From assembly GCA_038373865.1 (NCBI GenBank), contig JAXGGA010005803.1, forward strand, positions 1 through 64,000: DNA of 64,000 nucleotides. Reading direction: 5' to 3'. Made by a program: the position numbers and the translations under genes. Shown one piece after another: positions 11,566 to 23,867 of this stretch. How positions within the stretch are numbered: position 1 is the first letter of the stretch; the number at the start of each line of letters is the position of its first letter. Under the pieces are notes generated by a model. That model was not told where the DNA came from. It ran no database searches and saw nothing but the letters and a program-made list of their open reading frames with translations. This stretch comes from Uloborus plumipes. Lineage: Eukaryota > Arthropoda > Arachnida > Araneae > Uloboridae.

Positions 11566-13520
11566 CATCATCACACTATTTTAAGCAGTTCTTGCGTTTT
11601 AGTATGCAAAATATCAGTCGAAATTCATATTTTACAAGTTTTTTTGTAATTTTTTTTCAATTTATTTTTTTATACAGAAGTCATCAACTTCGACATACAG
11701 GAGGACTGCCTACTATGCGCCTTGCCTCCTGACAAGCACAGGACGGCTCAGAGAGGTTGAAATAACATCCATGGGCAAGGATTTTGACTGAAAATTGTTT
11801 TGAAGATGTCTTTTTAACCTTTAAAACAGCTTTCAAAAAACAAAGATGCATGCTGAATGCAAAAAATTACCAGTTGATGCAAAGTAGATATTAAACTCGT
11901 TTTCTTAAACTGTTATACTGTAGCATTTTATCAGTACGGAACAAATTTTATTAAAGCCATTTTTAATGAAAAAAAAAAAACTTTTTCAAATATTTGAGCT
12001 TAAAGATATAATGCAAGTTGTAGAACTGAATTTTAACAAATTTACCACTATGTAAATTTTTTATCTGAAAATAAACAAATAAATAAATGAAGACGCTGCC
12101 TAAATTTGTCTTTTAGATTTTTTATGTATACGTATTTTATATTTTAAAAAAGTATATTTTTTTAGTATTACAACCAACACAGATCTTCTTGAGTGCCCAT
12201 ATGTATAACTTTAGAAAGGGCTTAGGCTTTAATTGAGACTTTAATTGAAAGGATTTTTTCCCACTTGCTATTTTTCCATATTAAACTCTATCTTCCTTCT
12301 TACTGATTCTGAAGAGGATTTTTTGGATCTGTTTTCCTCATTTTTTTAGTGATTTTAGGGAGTATTGCCTTCATTTTAATGAGGATTTTAAGCCACTGTT
12401 GTCATTATAATATTTGACACGTTTTACAATCATTATTGGCACATAAGAGCATTATGCTTTGAACCCAAATGTAAAAGAGATTCATGTTTTCATTTTCATT
12501 AGAAGACAATTATTTGTTATCTGAAATACATTCATACAATTCCAAAAGTAATTTCAGTACAGAATAAAATTTGTTAAAATTTTCAAGTAATCGTTATTCA
12601 ATAATGGCTTACGTTTGATATTTATGCACACAGTTTCTCTCAAAAATTTTAAGTGCTAATATCTAGAGGGCTTTCAAAACATCGTCATGTAATTCTTACT
12701 GAGCTGATGATTACTTTTTTAAAATGCTTGCTTTGTGTAATATGGTATCTCAGCGTTTTATTAGTGTTCTTTTCCAATAATATTTAGCCTGAATAAAAAA
12801 ATCTGAGAACATTTTCAAAATTTTATGCAAAACTGTAATTTTTAGAAAATTGGAGTAATCTATTGTTTCCAGATCTTGAGCTTGAATTACCCTACTTATG
12901 GTGACTTAAAAAATTAACTAAAGACCCCCAACTGTAACCGCCCAAAGTTCCTCTTTGGGCGGGGTACATCCTTACTCAAGTGGTTTTGCCTCTTTGAGCA
13001 GCCATTGGTCATAGACTGCAGTGTCTCCTATAGTTTATTATATTGAGAATAGAAGTTCGCAATGAGAAAATTGAACTTCCCAAAAAATGATAAAAATTAT
13101 GTCTCAAAACTTCAATCGATGATTGAAAACACTCGAATTGATCAGAAATTTTTTAATTTAATTTTATTTTATTTTTACGGTACATAAAGTCCGTCTTCGA
13201 TGCTTTTTTTATCTTATTTTTTTTTCGAGAAAATAAGCTAAAAGAGTTATCTGAAATTAGGAACCATAGCATAAGGATCAACAACAGAGTACAGAACAAG
13301 TCTAAGCATCTTGAGCGTGCTGAAAGATTTGTAGGGTTCTATGTGGAGTATTTTTCGACCAGCTATTATCTGAATTATTGCAATTAAACTACATTTCAAC
13401 TGCACTACTACAAATTTATAATGTATAACCAAATGTATAAAACTATTGTGTTATTTGCATCTAAAAGCATGTTACATTGCCAACTCACTCTAACTCAAAA
13501 AAGAGAAAAAAAAAGAAACC
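11566..13520. other. AT-rich intergenic DNA
   Basis: No gene or clear element is seen apart from the hairpin at 12938-12962. Minor GC-richer text near 11700-11770 has no recognisable match. Confidence 0.5.
12938..12962. other. Perfect GC-rich hairpin
   Basis: CCGCCCAAAG and CTTTGGGCGG form a 10-bp perfect stem around a 5-base loop (TTCCT). It stands out in AT-rich surroundings. It may be the terminus of a decayed element; no family is recognised. Confidence 0.5.
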
Positions 13521-13524
13521 TAAG

Positions 13525-13555
<31 letters not shown>

Positions 13556-13666
13556 GGAATCGAGTTATCAGCTAATTTCCTGATTTGTGCACGAATTTGA
13601 GCACGTATTTAACATAATACCCGTACAAGATTATTACAATCTGAAGCGTTATTTAACCCTAGATTA

Positions 13667-13745
<79 letters not shown>
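13525..13745. repeat. Poly(A) tract and (TA)n microsatellite
   Basis: A 28-base A run (13525-13552) and a roughly 74-base pure AT/TA dinucleotide repeat (about 13672-13745). A short (GA)n follows at about 13966-13982. Such tracts are slippage-prone, and their lengths may be affected by assembly. Confidence 0.9.
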
Positions 13746-13748
<3 letters not shown>

Positions 13749-14894
13749 AGTAAATTAAAACAAAAACTTAATTTTAAAAATTTCCGAAAAAAGTTATATT
13801 CTTCTCTCAAGATGGTTTTTGATTTGGAGTTGTATCTTCCTGCACTGGAAGAGCAATATGTTTTACAAATTGGAATTATTTGCTTATTTAAAACCTTTTT
13901 AAATAAACCTTTTTAACAAAGAAAAATAGTGAATATCGGATATGGTACAGGTTATCCGAAAGAAGAGAGAGAGAGAGAGAGAAGGAAAGAAATCTTAGTT
14001 GTTTGCTCGACAGACGTATTTTTCATCAGAACTATTCTAAAGAAAACGTCAGACATGATAATGCAAGGTTGAAGGAAATTTCATCAAAAGACGAAGGTGA
14101 AAAGTAAAGAACCTTCACGCCAATAATTGGCGACAAAACCACTTTTAAATATTAATTACGAAAATCTACGGATATTCTCTGCCCTGAATTTGCTTCGTAC
14201 CCAGAGAGATTAAGCTTCATTACCCATTCTGATGCAATAAAATCGTGTCATTTATAGTTGGCCAATCAGATAGGAACAAGTTCGCTGTGACGTAGTCGTG
14301 AAATGACGGGAAAACTTTCGATGTTTCTATTTCAGGGAAAATCTGAATGTAAAACAAGAAAGATAATTCCTCTTTTTCTTTCACCTAGCTTTAAATATGC
14401 AGCTGTGTAGCATTATTAACAAAATAAATGTTGCTATGCTTTGTTTGCGAATAGCGAATTAATGTTCATTGCAGATTTTTGGCGGTTTACTTATTTTTTT
14501 CAGCAAAGGATTTCTCACGAACTACTTTCTGTATAACTGTTTTCAAAATAATTTTCGAGGGTTTTGCAAATCCAGTGTAAATGCATCTAGAATGAACGAA
14601 ATGTTCACTCATAGTATATTGCGAAAGTGGTGTCAGTATTTTTTTTTTTCCTTACAGCTTCCACAAAAGTTTTTTTTGTAGGAAATCGCAGTTGTCGCTA
14701 ACTGTTTTTTTTTTTTTAATTTTATTAAAGATACATTTTTTTAATCAAATCATCTAACTACTTAAAAAAAATTAGCTAGATAGAGTGAATTCACACGTAA
14801 GATTACTAGCATAAAATTGGAACCGTCGTTTAGTGACAAACTTGATTAACAAAAAAGTACAAATCGAAGAATTTCAGCAGTCGTTCGATGTAAA

Positions 14895-15126
14895 TACCGT
14901 AAAGTCTGGTTACTTGGACCCTAAGGGGTTACTTGAGCCCACTGCAGTAAAATGATAAAATCTAGGTTTGGTACTTATTAGTTGAAGACTTGCACGTAGT
15001 TCCTCGTTTCTCCTCTAGGTAGAAGCACTCTGCAGTCTCTAATGCTAGTACCAAACCCAGATTTTATCATTTTACTGTGGGCTCAAGTAACCTCCTTGTG
15101 GGTCCAAGTAACCCGACTTTACGGTA
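14895..15126. mobile_element. 232-bp palindromic MITE
   Basis: Nearly the whole element is an inverted repeat. It runs from TACCGTAAAGTC to GACTTTACGGTA, with arms of about 90 bp sharing GGTTACTT, GCCCAC and GTAAAATGATAAAATCT, and a central spacer of about 50 bp. Terminal TA suggests a Tc1/mariner-type target duplication. It has no coding capacity. Confidence 0.85.
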
Positions 15127-17046
15127 CTTTTTTTTTGCTATGTAATGCCTAAAAGTTAAAAACAAATTAAAACTATGTCATGAAAAAAATATTTTTGTTG
15201 ATCGGCAAAGGCGAATGTTAAAATTTGTCAAGTCGTCCGACTGTAAATAAGCGTATACGCTAAAAAATATTATTTCATTCTGAAACTATTTTTTATTTTC
15301 TCTTTGCTACTGAAGAAATCAGACAACAAGACCTGTCATGTGCAGTTAAAACTAAAAATTATACATTGGTACGAACCAGTCTTGAGCGGTCGCATTTTTA
15401 TAAAATTCGATGTAGCAAGTAAAAATACTTTATTTGTCTACAAAGAGTTCTTAAAAAAAATATCATTGATAGTTTAAAGTACACAAAGAAATGGAAAACT
15501 ATTCTTCATTGTTTGATTTAAACGTGTGCCTTAATTTTATATCGTTTCAATTTTACTTTTGAAATTATTTTTGCGAAACAATCATAATCAAGATTTGTAT
15601 TTATTCAGATAATAACATTCATAGTTTCATAAATTTAAACAATGTTATCCAAAAGGCCTGTCATTTTCAATTGGTTCGGATGGTAGGTGAGGAGAGGAGA
15701 TGACAAAGGCCGTATTTATTGCAAATGCTATCGGGAAAGAAGCAAAAACCACAACCACATTTTGTTTTTTGTATCAACATTAATTTTTGAAAGCCGGGGG
15801 GGGGGGGTAGCTAATCACCCCACCCCCCCACCTATCAAAATTGTTGGGCCAGCCGTGAGAGTAGGGATTATCTCCTTCAAATTTAAACTGAACTGATATC
15901 AGTTTAAAAATACTAAACTACTGTCTAAAATTTTTTCGTGCGACCTTCGCCTTATCTGCGCACGCGCCAAGTCTCTTCGGACTTTCTTGAAATAGGGAGG
16001 AAAAGCAACGAGGAAGTAGTAAGCGAACAAAAGCTGAAGGCATCGGGTAGTGCGCATCCAAAACCTAACTCCCCTTTTTCAGATGGAGCGTCCGTGGCTG
16101 ACAGGCTCACAAAACGCAAACAGACAGTATATGTTCTACAGAATTGCAGATGTTGTTTATTGCAGTAATTACAGAGGTAAATGAGATGAATTATTTTCCA
16201 AGGTTAAATACTAACTCTTTTCTTTCCAAAAAAGTGCGGATCCAAATGTATTAAATTCGATCTGCAAATGCGGATAGTGTCCTTTTATTTTTCTGGGAAA
16301 GATTTCCTAGCGAGACCAAAAAATGTCCCAATTTTGAATGCTATCAAGTGACCAGCTTGTTACAAAGTGATGAAAGTCTGCTTACAGGGATAGCACAATA
16401 GCTTCAGTTCAGCATGAGATACCGCAAGCTTTCCAATATTGCAGCATTTAATAGTGTAAAATAAAGCTGCATTTTATGGGAAAATTTATTGAGGCTTGCA
16501 TAACGCAGTTTAATTCTTTCATTTTTCGAACGATTTTTTTTTTGAAAGGAAAAATAAATAAGCAAACGAAGAAAAATGAAATAGTGAAAAGAAAAATAGG
16601 GTAGCATAAAATAAAGAGACAATATTAATTAAAAGGAGCCTAATGTATCGTTTTCAGCGGATAAAAATATTCCAAAAAATACCAACTTAACTTCTTAAAA
16701 TTAATTACGCCGTCTCTCAAAGGGCCTCAACTTTTTTGATAGAGAAACCATTAGCGTGCACGTACCTAGGTGCGCTCTAATGTAAGATTTGTAAGTGTAC
16801 CACCTCCCCCCCTGAAGATGATTATGTTTTATTATAAAAAAGAAGTTTTCAGTGTAACTCATTGTGCTATTTTTCTGGATCATGCGTCCTCAAACCTCGT
16901 TTGTCCTCCCCAGCCGTGGGTGCTGCGGAGTGCTATGTACCTCAATTGGAGGAACCCTTCAATGATAACCATTAATAATTATTACTTGTTAAACTTACAC
17001 CAGTTAAAATTCCACTTATCAAATATATTTATTTTCAGATTTTAAT
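15127..17046. other. Intergenic DNA
   Basis: No gene is supported. TGCGCACGCGCCAAGTCTCT at about 15956 resembles strings near 1065 and 27768, which suggests a small dispersed repeat. A G-run and C-runs at 15795-15832 and other AT-rich text show nothing else. Confidence 0.45.
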
Positions 17047-17257
17047 AACTTACAAACTGTAAGAATGCAGGCTTTCACGGCCGGAGTAAATACTAGTTAA
17101 GGATTCCGGGCTGTTGTGGCGTGGTCTGAATGGCTTTAATCCATACGTTTCGATCGCAACTGCGGCGGTCATCTTCAGTGGGTGTCGTTGTTTAATTTGG
17201 CGACTGATGCGAAATTTCGAACTGCTGCAAGATTTTAAATTGAAAACGCAGTGCCCT

Positions 17258-17400
17258 CTACCTTCCGGCTCGAGATCGACAGATGACTGGATGCCAAAGC
17301 TTGTTAACTTTTACTTCTTCCTCCTTCTTGTTAAAATTATTTGGGTGTTTGAAAATTTCAATGGCCTCTCTATTCAATCTGGGGAAATAATTTGAAGTCC
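17258..17400 (-). pseudogene. Penelope-like endonuclease C-terminus, inverted copy
   Basis: This is the shorter mirror copy of the fragment at 17404-17625, read on the minus strand and ending at the equivalent TAG (17258-17260). It begins within the sequence equivalent to the REAIEI region and lacks the earlier AEH segment. It is joined tail-outward to the right copy and is not functional. Confidence 0.7.
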
Positions 17401-17403
17401 GTG

Positions 17404-17625
17404 AAATTATTTTGGATCGCGGAGCACACTTTCAGTAATGGAATCCATGATATAAAATTCAAAGAAGCCAAAATAATTTCACGGACTTCAAATTATTTCC
17501 CCAGATTGAATAGAGAGGCCATTGAAATTTTCAAACACTCAAATAATTTTAACAAGAAGGAGGAAGAAGTAAAAGTTAACAAGCTTTGGCATCCAGTCAT
17601 CTGTCGATCTCGAGCCGGAAGGTAG
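17404..17625 (+). pseudogene. Penelope-like endonuclease C-terminus
   Basis: About 70 residues remain, open to a TAG at 17623-17625. The order of motifs (IAEHTFSNG, then LNREAIEIFKHSNNFN, then NKLWHPVI) matches the end of the GIY-YIG endonuclease domain of Penelope-like elements, where AEH, REAIEI, a run of N residues and a W-PV ending are typical. The N-terminal GIY-YIG core and the reverse transcriptase are missing through 5' truncation. In a full element the domain nicks DNA for target-primed reverse transcription. There is no start codon of its own, so this is a fragment. Confidence 0.75.
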
Positions 17626-17709
17626 AGGGCGCTGCGTTTTCAATTTAAAATCTTGCAGCAGTTCGAAATTTCGCATCAGTCGCCAAATTAAACAACGACA
17701 CCCACTGAA

Positions 17710-17745
17710 GATGACCGCCGCAGTTGCGATCGAAACGTATGGATT
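17710..17745 (+). other. Hammerhead-like core in Penelope 3' region
   Basis: CTGAAGA is followed about 20 bases later by GAAAC, with an imperfect GACCGC/GCGATC stem between them. Penelope-like elements are known to carry hammerhead ribozymes with the cores CTGANGA and GAAA. I could not fold convincing stems I and III here, so this may be only a relic. The mirror copy lies at about 17142-17177 on the other strand. Confidence 0.3.
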
Positions 17746-17809
17746 AAAGCCATTCAGACCACGGCACAACAGCCCGGAATCCTTAACTAGTATAGAACTT
17801 ACAAACTGT

Positions 17810-19816
17810 TTTCATTATGTGAATATTGTATTCCAACTTAAAAAAAAGAAGAAAAAGTTTGGTACTTACAATTTTAAAATTCCAGTAATGAGCTATGAAC
17901 GAATCTTTTCGAATTTAGAAGTGTTTTAAAACGAAGAGTTGGCAGCAAAAAACCTAATAAAGGAAGCTTATTTTTATTCTTTAAACACAGTTTTGGACTT
18001 AACTGGGAAAAAAAAACCCATCGTAACTTTAATAATTGGTTACGCGGACTGTTCGCACAGGACAAAGAACCTTTTTCAACTTCCTCTTCAAATATTCTTC
18101 GAAGAATTATTTTATTACTTGAAAACTGGAACCGAATGAATGTTATAAACTGAAACAATGAGAAGTATGCCATCAGGCTAGCGTTTTCGCATCGCATGCA
18201 TTACAGGGTTGATTCCGGGGGGTTGGCCGCCCTCTTGAAAAGACGTAATGTGCCGCCCCACAACGTAATTTTTCATATTTTGACTGATACTTAATGTCTT
18301 TGTCTTTTCTTCAAATTTTTGAATCCAGCTCTAGTAATAAAACTATTAGTAACTGTAATAATTATAATGAGAACGCTTGAAGAAATAAAAAGTAGAAAAA
18401 GAATTAAAAAAAGAAAAATAAAGAGAAGCTTTATTTTGAGAAACTCTTAATGAGCAATTTATTGCTTTATAATTTGCCTTTAATAAATGGCCTAGAAAAG
18501 CTTTATTGTTGCATGTATAGCCAATAGATGGCAGCACAAAGTACCTATGCCTATGTCAAAAGCAAAATGCAATTTTCCGAACTCGGGGGGGGGGGGGGGG
18601 ATTTCACGAAATCTACGCGTTCTTGCTACTTTCCGATGAAATTGCATTGCATTGGAAGGGGAATTTAACCCCTTTGATGCCCCCTGGACAAACGAAATGA
18701 CTGGTCTAAGCACAAGTCATTTTTTTCCACTAAATTATATCGTCATTTATCTAGTTCAGTAAAAAGAAGATAATTTTTGACACATTTAATTTTGTAATAA
18801 AGAATTGCGGCCATGTTATTACTCTGTGTTTCTGAAGATACATTTACGAAGATGAACCCAAATTGCAGAACTTCATCAAAATGTATAATTTCCAATTAAA
18901 GCCACTCATTAAAAAAAAAAAAAAATGGTGAGCGCTACCATTAATTAAACAGAAATTAATTGTAGCCCCCAGGCAATGAATAAGGGGTGGGGGGTCCAAA
19001 AGTAGCCTAAAGCTACTTTTTGTGGACTTATATATTGAAAATTTTGCCGCAAGACTCCTCTCATTAAAAATGACACAAAAATTATATTCACCTCTTTCGG
19101 AAATGACCCCCTACAAATGCAGAAGCTGAATATATCCTTGAAAGGGATTGGGGAGATACATAAAGCTGTTTAGACGTATACATGAAAATTTAACCCTTTG
19201 AGGCCACGTGTTCTACTTTATGACCCCTTAATGATTTTATTTCTCCCTTTAAGTAACTAATTTAGAGATTTTGAAATCAGCTTGAGTTGAATAATTAAGT
19301 TCCTAATTTTTTAGTATTTTTTTTTCAAAATTCTGAAAAGCAAATTCACCTAGTGAAATATCTGAAAGCGGCGCTTAAGGGGTTGGAACAATACTAAAAG
19401 CTTTAAGAACGGGCATTGCCGTACATTTCTGGCGGCTGCTTTGTATCAGAAGAAAGTGTTTTTGCAACACCGACAGGAGCGCATAGATGGGAGTTCAGGG
19501 AGGTCACCGTGACTTCCCAATAATTTCCGTATTCGGCATATATTGCGGACGGTTCGGCAATTTGAAGACAATATTTTGAACATTGAGATTATTTGTTCTT
19601 TTTAGTTTTTAGAATTGTTTTTTAAAAGATGCCTAATCTTTTTTCTCACTAAATGTTATGCGTGTACGACATGTGTGCAATGTGCATGCTTGTATTTTAT
19701 CATTCGGTAAAATTGGAACTTCATTCAGCAAATTGGTAATTTTTCCACTCTCAAAAATTTTAGTTAGGAGCGCCTCCTGAATGACAAAACACACACATGC
19801 ACTATTTTCTCAAGAA
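17810..19816. other. Intergenic DNA
   Basis: No gene is seen. A run of about 16 G lies at 18585-18600. The string ATAGATGGCAGCAC near 18524 recurs near 20746 and is probably a piece of a dispersed repeat. The imperfect IR3 AGGTCACCGTGACTT is at 19501-19515. Confidence 0.45.
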
Positions 19817-19824
19817 GTAGATAC

Positions 19825-20574
19825 CAGGGCTGCGGAGTCGGAGTCGGAGTCGGAGTCGAAGAGTCGGAGTCGGACTGATTTTGGACCAAAGGAGTCGGAG
19901 TCGGAGTCGCTGAAAAACATGTCGACTCCGACTCCGACTCCGACCACCTCCGATTTGGATGAAACTTTATGGAGGTGAAAACATATCTTTGAAACTAACA
20001 GATACAAATTTTCAGCGTCCAATATCCAAATCCTTAGCATCTAGGATCATTAAAAAGTGCTTCAAATGGCGGGTCTTTGCAGCAAAAATGCAATGTGTTA
20101 AAATAAAGTCTGGCCATTTAACAAGAAAATGATTAGTTTTGTACGGAGTCAAATGACAATAGCGGCACTTGTCTTTTGCTCTGGAGAAAACGGACTTTTT
20201 GGGAGGTCACAGTGAAATTCGAGAATTGAGGTGAATGTGGTGAAATTACCTGCGAGAATTCTTGAGAAAATTGAACTTTTTGAGAGGTCACAATGACCTC
20301 TCATGATCTCCGACTGGGATACCCCAGCTTGCTATCTGCCCCCCCTAAAGTGAGTCCTAGCTACGACCATGAATAAAAATGAAACTTTTAAAAATGGTCT
20401 TAATATTTCAACCTTTGTTTAGGGTTTTTCCCTCTTCATATTTGGGTAAAAAAAAATAATAAAAAAAAAGCAGGAGTCGGGAGTCGGAGTCGGAGTCGGA
20501 GTCGAAAGTTTTAAAATCCCGGAGTCGGAGTCGGAGTCGGAGTCGACCATTTTTCCTCCGACTCCGCAGCCCTG
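19825..20574. mobile_element. Non-autonomous hAT element with GAGTCG-rich ends
   Basis: The element is 750 bp, flanked by the 8-bp duplication GTAGATAC (19817-19824 and 20575-20582). The ends are CAGGGCTGCGGAGTCGG and its inverted copy. An 8-bp target duplication and CAGGG ends fit the hAT superfamily. Each end carries arrays of the hexamer GAGTCG and its complement (about 19834-19945 and 20474-20565), which give chance SESESE-like translations on either strand. The middle has two AGGTCA-type inverted sites (20214, 20285). No transposase is present. Confidence 0.9.
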
Positions 20575-21975
20575 GTAGATACAACATTATACTCTCATTA
20601 AAGGAACTGGTTGTCAAGATCTACGTAAAAAAATATTTTAATCATTTTAAAATGCTCTATAAATAAGAAATACATAAATGTTGGAAAAAGCTACTCTGGA
20701 AATAGTTTTTTTAGGGAAAGGTTTCGATTCAGTTGCATTTAGAACAATAGATGGCAGCACGAATTTTGTTTTTTATTTTTGAAACCTTCACTTGGTGTGA
20801 AGTTTAAATCCAAAGTTAACGATTCACAAATATGGGTCAATCCATGTGAGATCATACAGACCATGTTGCTCACTATTTTTGATTTTTAAAACTTTTTGCC
20901 TGTTAATTAAATGTTATATTGGGAGCATGAAACAATGGTTTAAAAAATTTTAAACCTTCAGAATTTTTTTTGGCAAGCACTTTTCAGTAGCTGCGGAAGC
21001 GACTTTTCGTGAAAAGACAAAAGAGTACTTTGTGAAGATGCTTACAACTTTTTTATTTATAAATACATCAAAATGATTTAAAAACCACTTGATTGAGCAA
21101 AAAATGATCTAAATTTCTATGCCAGTTATTTTTCTGATAATTAGTAACAAATTTGTGTAAAATTGGCTTAAAAATAAGATTTTTTGTGTGAAATTTTACA
21201 TTTTTGGCATAAAAATATTAGTAGAAGGAATTAAGACTCACCCTTACTTTTTTTCCCTTGAATAGATATCTCATAGGACTATTCCCAGAAGTAGTGTGAA
21301 ACATTTGAAGACAGTCCTTTTTTTTATAGAATTTGTCAAACTTGGTATTTTGGAGAAAAAATGCTAACTTTGAGATTTAATATCTGAAAAGGGACTGAAT
21401 GAAAATCTACAAAAATTTAACTGGATAACCTTCTTATAGTAGTAAATATGTAGAAAAATTTTTATGAGTGATATCGTTCTAGTTTTAGAGATATGGAGCC
21501 GCGAAGTTGACTGAAAAATCTCATTTATTTTGACGCCAAAAAATCATCACATAATGCAAAATTAATTATTCTAATAATATTAGATGAGTTTTTTGTGGTA
21601 TAAACTAACCCTTTTACCAAAACATATAATATTTAAATTTATTTTCCATTTACAGAAAGAAATAATTTAGATATTATGCTTTTATAAATGCATTTTTTTC
21701 TACGTGTTAGTCACAAAAACATGATTTTCCACTCTAAAGCTGGGCTTTCACGGTCTTTATGCATCTAGTGAGCAAAGAACAATTATAGTTTTAATCTAAC
21801 CTACAACTCTTCATTCATTTTTAAAAGTTTAAAGCGTTAAAACCCCCCTACAGCACCAAAAAGTCGCTCAAAATCCGAATTTAAGCTCTAGATCCTGCCA
21901 TTTTCCGTGAGACTGCGTCTGTATAACAGCAGAAAATGGCGGACGTATTTTTGCGGAAAAGGGTAGGATCTAGAG

Positions 21976-22781
21976 CAGTGTTTCCCAACCTTTCCAAGCT
22001 CATCACCCCCTTCAAGATGCTGACTGACACCTATCGCACTCCCCCTTCTTTTTTCTTCCTCGAAAAAAAACCATAATTTGGAGCAAGTGAACATCTTTAA
22101 TATTAAAAATATAAGTAGCTAACTTTAATTTGAAGTAAAATGTACGCAATAAAGATACTATGACTAATCACTTTTAAACTAAAAATATTAATGAATAAAT
22201 AAAATACCTTTATTTTTTTTTCTTTCACGAAGCGAACTGATATAACCATTTGAAGGGAAACATTTAACTAAGATCATTGATGTACTTATCAAAAAACAGA
22301 AGTACATTTTTCAAGAAATTTTTTTTTTTTGTTCGCTGGAATCTGGGTAATTAAAATCATTGAAACAAAAAATTGGAAGGAAAATAAATTGAAAATCTGA
22401 AAATTCATAAAATTGACAGTGAATGATAAAATATTCACTAAGGTTAATCCGAGGTGCAAAGAGGAAGCGCTTGAACTTCAATTTGTTTCTTTCTTAATGT
22501 GTAATTAATTGTCTGAACACTGAACAAGCGGTTTCGTACATATTTACAATTTCGGTTTTCGTTACCCTTTTTTACTGCTATTTTCTCTTCTAAATACCCA
22601 TCGCCCCCTATCGCCCCTTAAGAATTTACCGCTCCTTTAGGTACTCATATTTTTAATATTATAGATGTTTACTTACTCCAAATTATGTTTTTTTCGAGGA
22701 AGAAAAAAGAAGGGGGTGGGCGATAGGTGTCAGTCAGCATCTTGAAGGGGATGATGAGCTTGAAAAGGTTGGGAAACACTG
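21976..22781. mobile_element. hAT-like core of the palindrome
   Basis: It begins CAGTGTTTCCCAACC and ends with GGTTGGGAAACACTG. The inverted arms run about 135 bp, and the centre (22113-22646) is unique AT-rich DNA. CAGTG-TTCCCAACC ends are common in hAT elements. Because the flanks are themselves mirror images (ATCTAGAG and CTCTAGAT), a target duplication cannot be told from palindrome symmetry. Confidence 0.5.
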
Positions 22782-23867
22782 CTCTAGATCCTAACCTTTT
22801 CCGCAAAAATACGTCCGCCATTTTCTGCTGTTATACAGACGCAGTCTCACGGAAAATGGCAGGATCTAGAGCTTAAATTCGGATTTTGAGCGACTTTTTG
22901 GTGCTGTAGGGGGGTTTTAACGCTTTAAACTTTTAAAAATGAATGAAGAGTTGTAGGTTAGATTAAAACTATAATTGTTCTTTGCTCACTAGATGCATAA
23001 AGACCGTGAAAGCCCAGCTTTAGAGTGGAAAATCATGTTTTTGTGACTAACACGTAGAAAAAAATGCATTTATAAAAGCATAATATCTAAATTATTTCTT
23101 TCTGTAAATGGAAAATAAATTTAAATGTTATATGTTTTGGTAAAAGGGTTAGTTTATACCACAAAAAACTCATCTAATATTATTAGAATAATTAATTTTG
23201 CATTATGTGATGATTTTTTGGCGTCAAAATAAATGAGATTTTTCAGTCAACTTCGCGGCTCTATATCTCTAAAACTAGAACAATATCACTCATAAAATTT
23301 TTTCTACATATTTACTACTGTAAGAAGGTTATCCAGTTAAATTTTTGTAGATTTTCATTCAGTCCCTTTTCAGATATTAAATCTCAAAGTTAGCATTTTT
23401 TCTCCAAAATGCCAAGTTTGACAAATTCTATAAAAAAAAGGACTGTCTTCAAATGTTTCACACTACTTCTGGGAATAGTCCTATGAGATATCTATTCAAG
23501 GGAAAAAAAGTAAGGGTGAGTCTTAATTCCTTCTACTAATATTTTTATGCCAAAAATGTAAAATTTCACACAAAAAATCTTATTTTTAAGCCAATTTTAC
23601 ACAAATTTGTTACTAATTATCAGAAAAATAACTGGCATAGAAATTTAGATCATTTTTTGCTCAATCAAGTGGTTTTTAAATCATTTTGATGTATTTATAA
23701 ATAAAAAAGTTGTAAGCATCTTCACAAAGTACTCTTTTCACGAAAAGTCGCTTCCGCAGCTACTGAAAAAAAAATCTTGTCAAAAAAAATTCTGAAGGTT
23801 TAAAATTTTTTAAACCATTGTTTCATGCTCCCAATATAACAGGTAATTAACAGGCAAAAAGTTTTAA

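Larger units (their letters stand above)
17061..17795. mobile_element. Penelope-like retroelement insertion, two copies head to head
   Basis: The insertion is flanked by a 14-bp direct duplication, AACTTACAAACTGT (17047-17060 and 17796-17809). It contains two nearly identical arms in opposite orientation (about 17090-17408 and 17469-17793) around a 60-bp asymmetric middle. The right copy, plus the middle, encodes the C-terminal part of a Penelope-type endonuclease; both copies share the following 3' untranslated region. Both are strongly 5'-truncated and the reverse transcriptase is absent. Truncated, inverted, joined copies with target duplications of this size are known for Penelope-like elements. 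Confidence 0.8.

Noticed and set aside
19810..20040. Serine/aspartate-rich open frames (SESESE, SDSDSD)
   Set aside because: Produced by the GAGTCG hexamer arrays of a hAT element.
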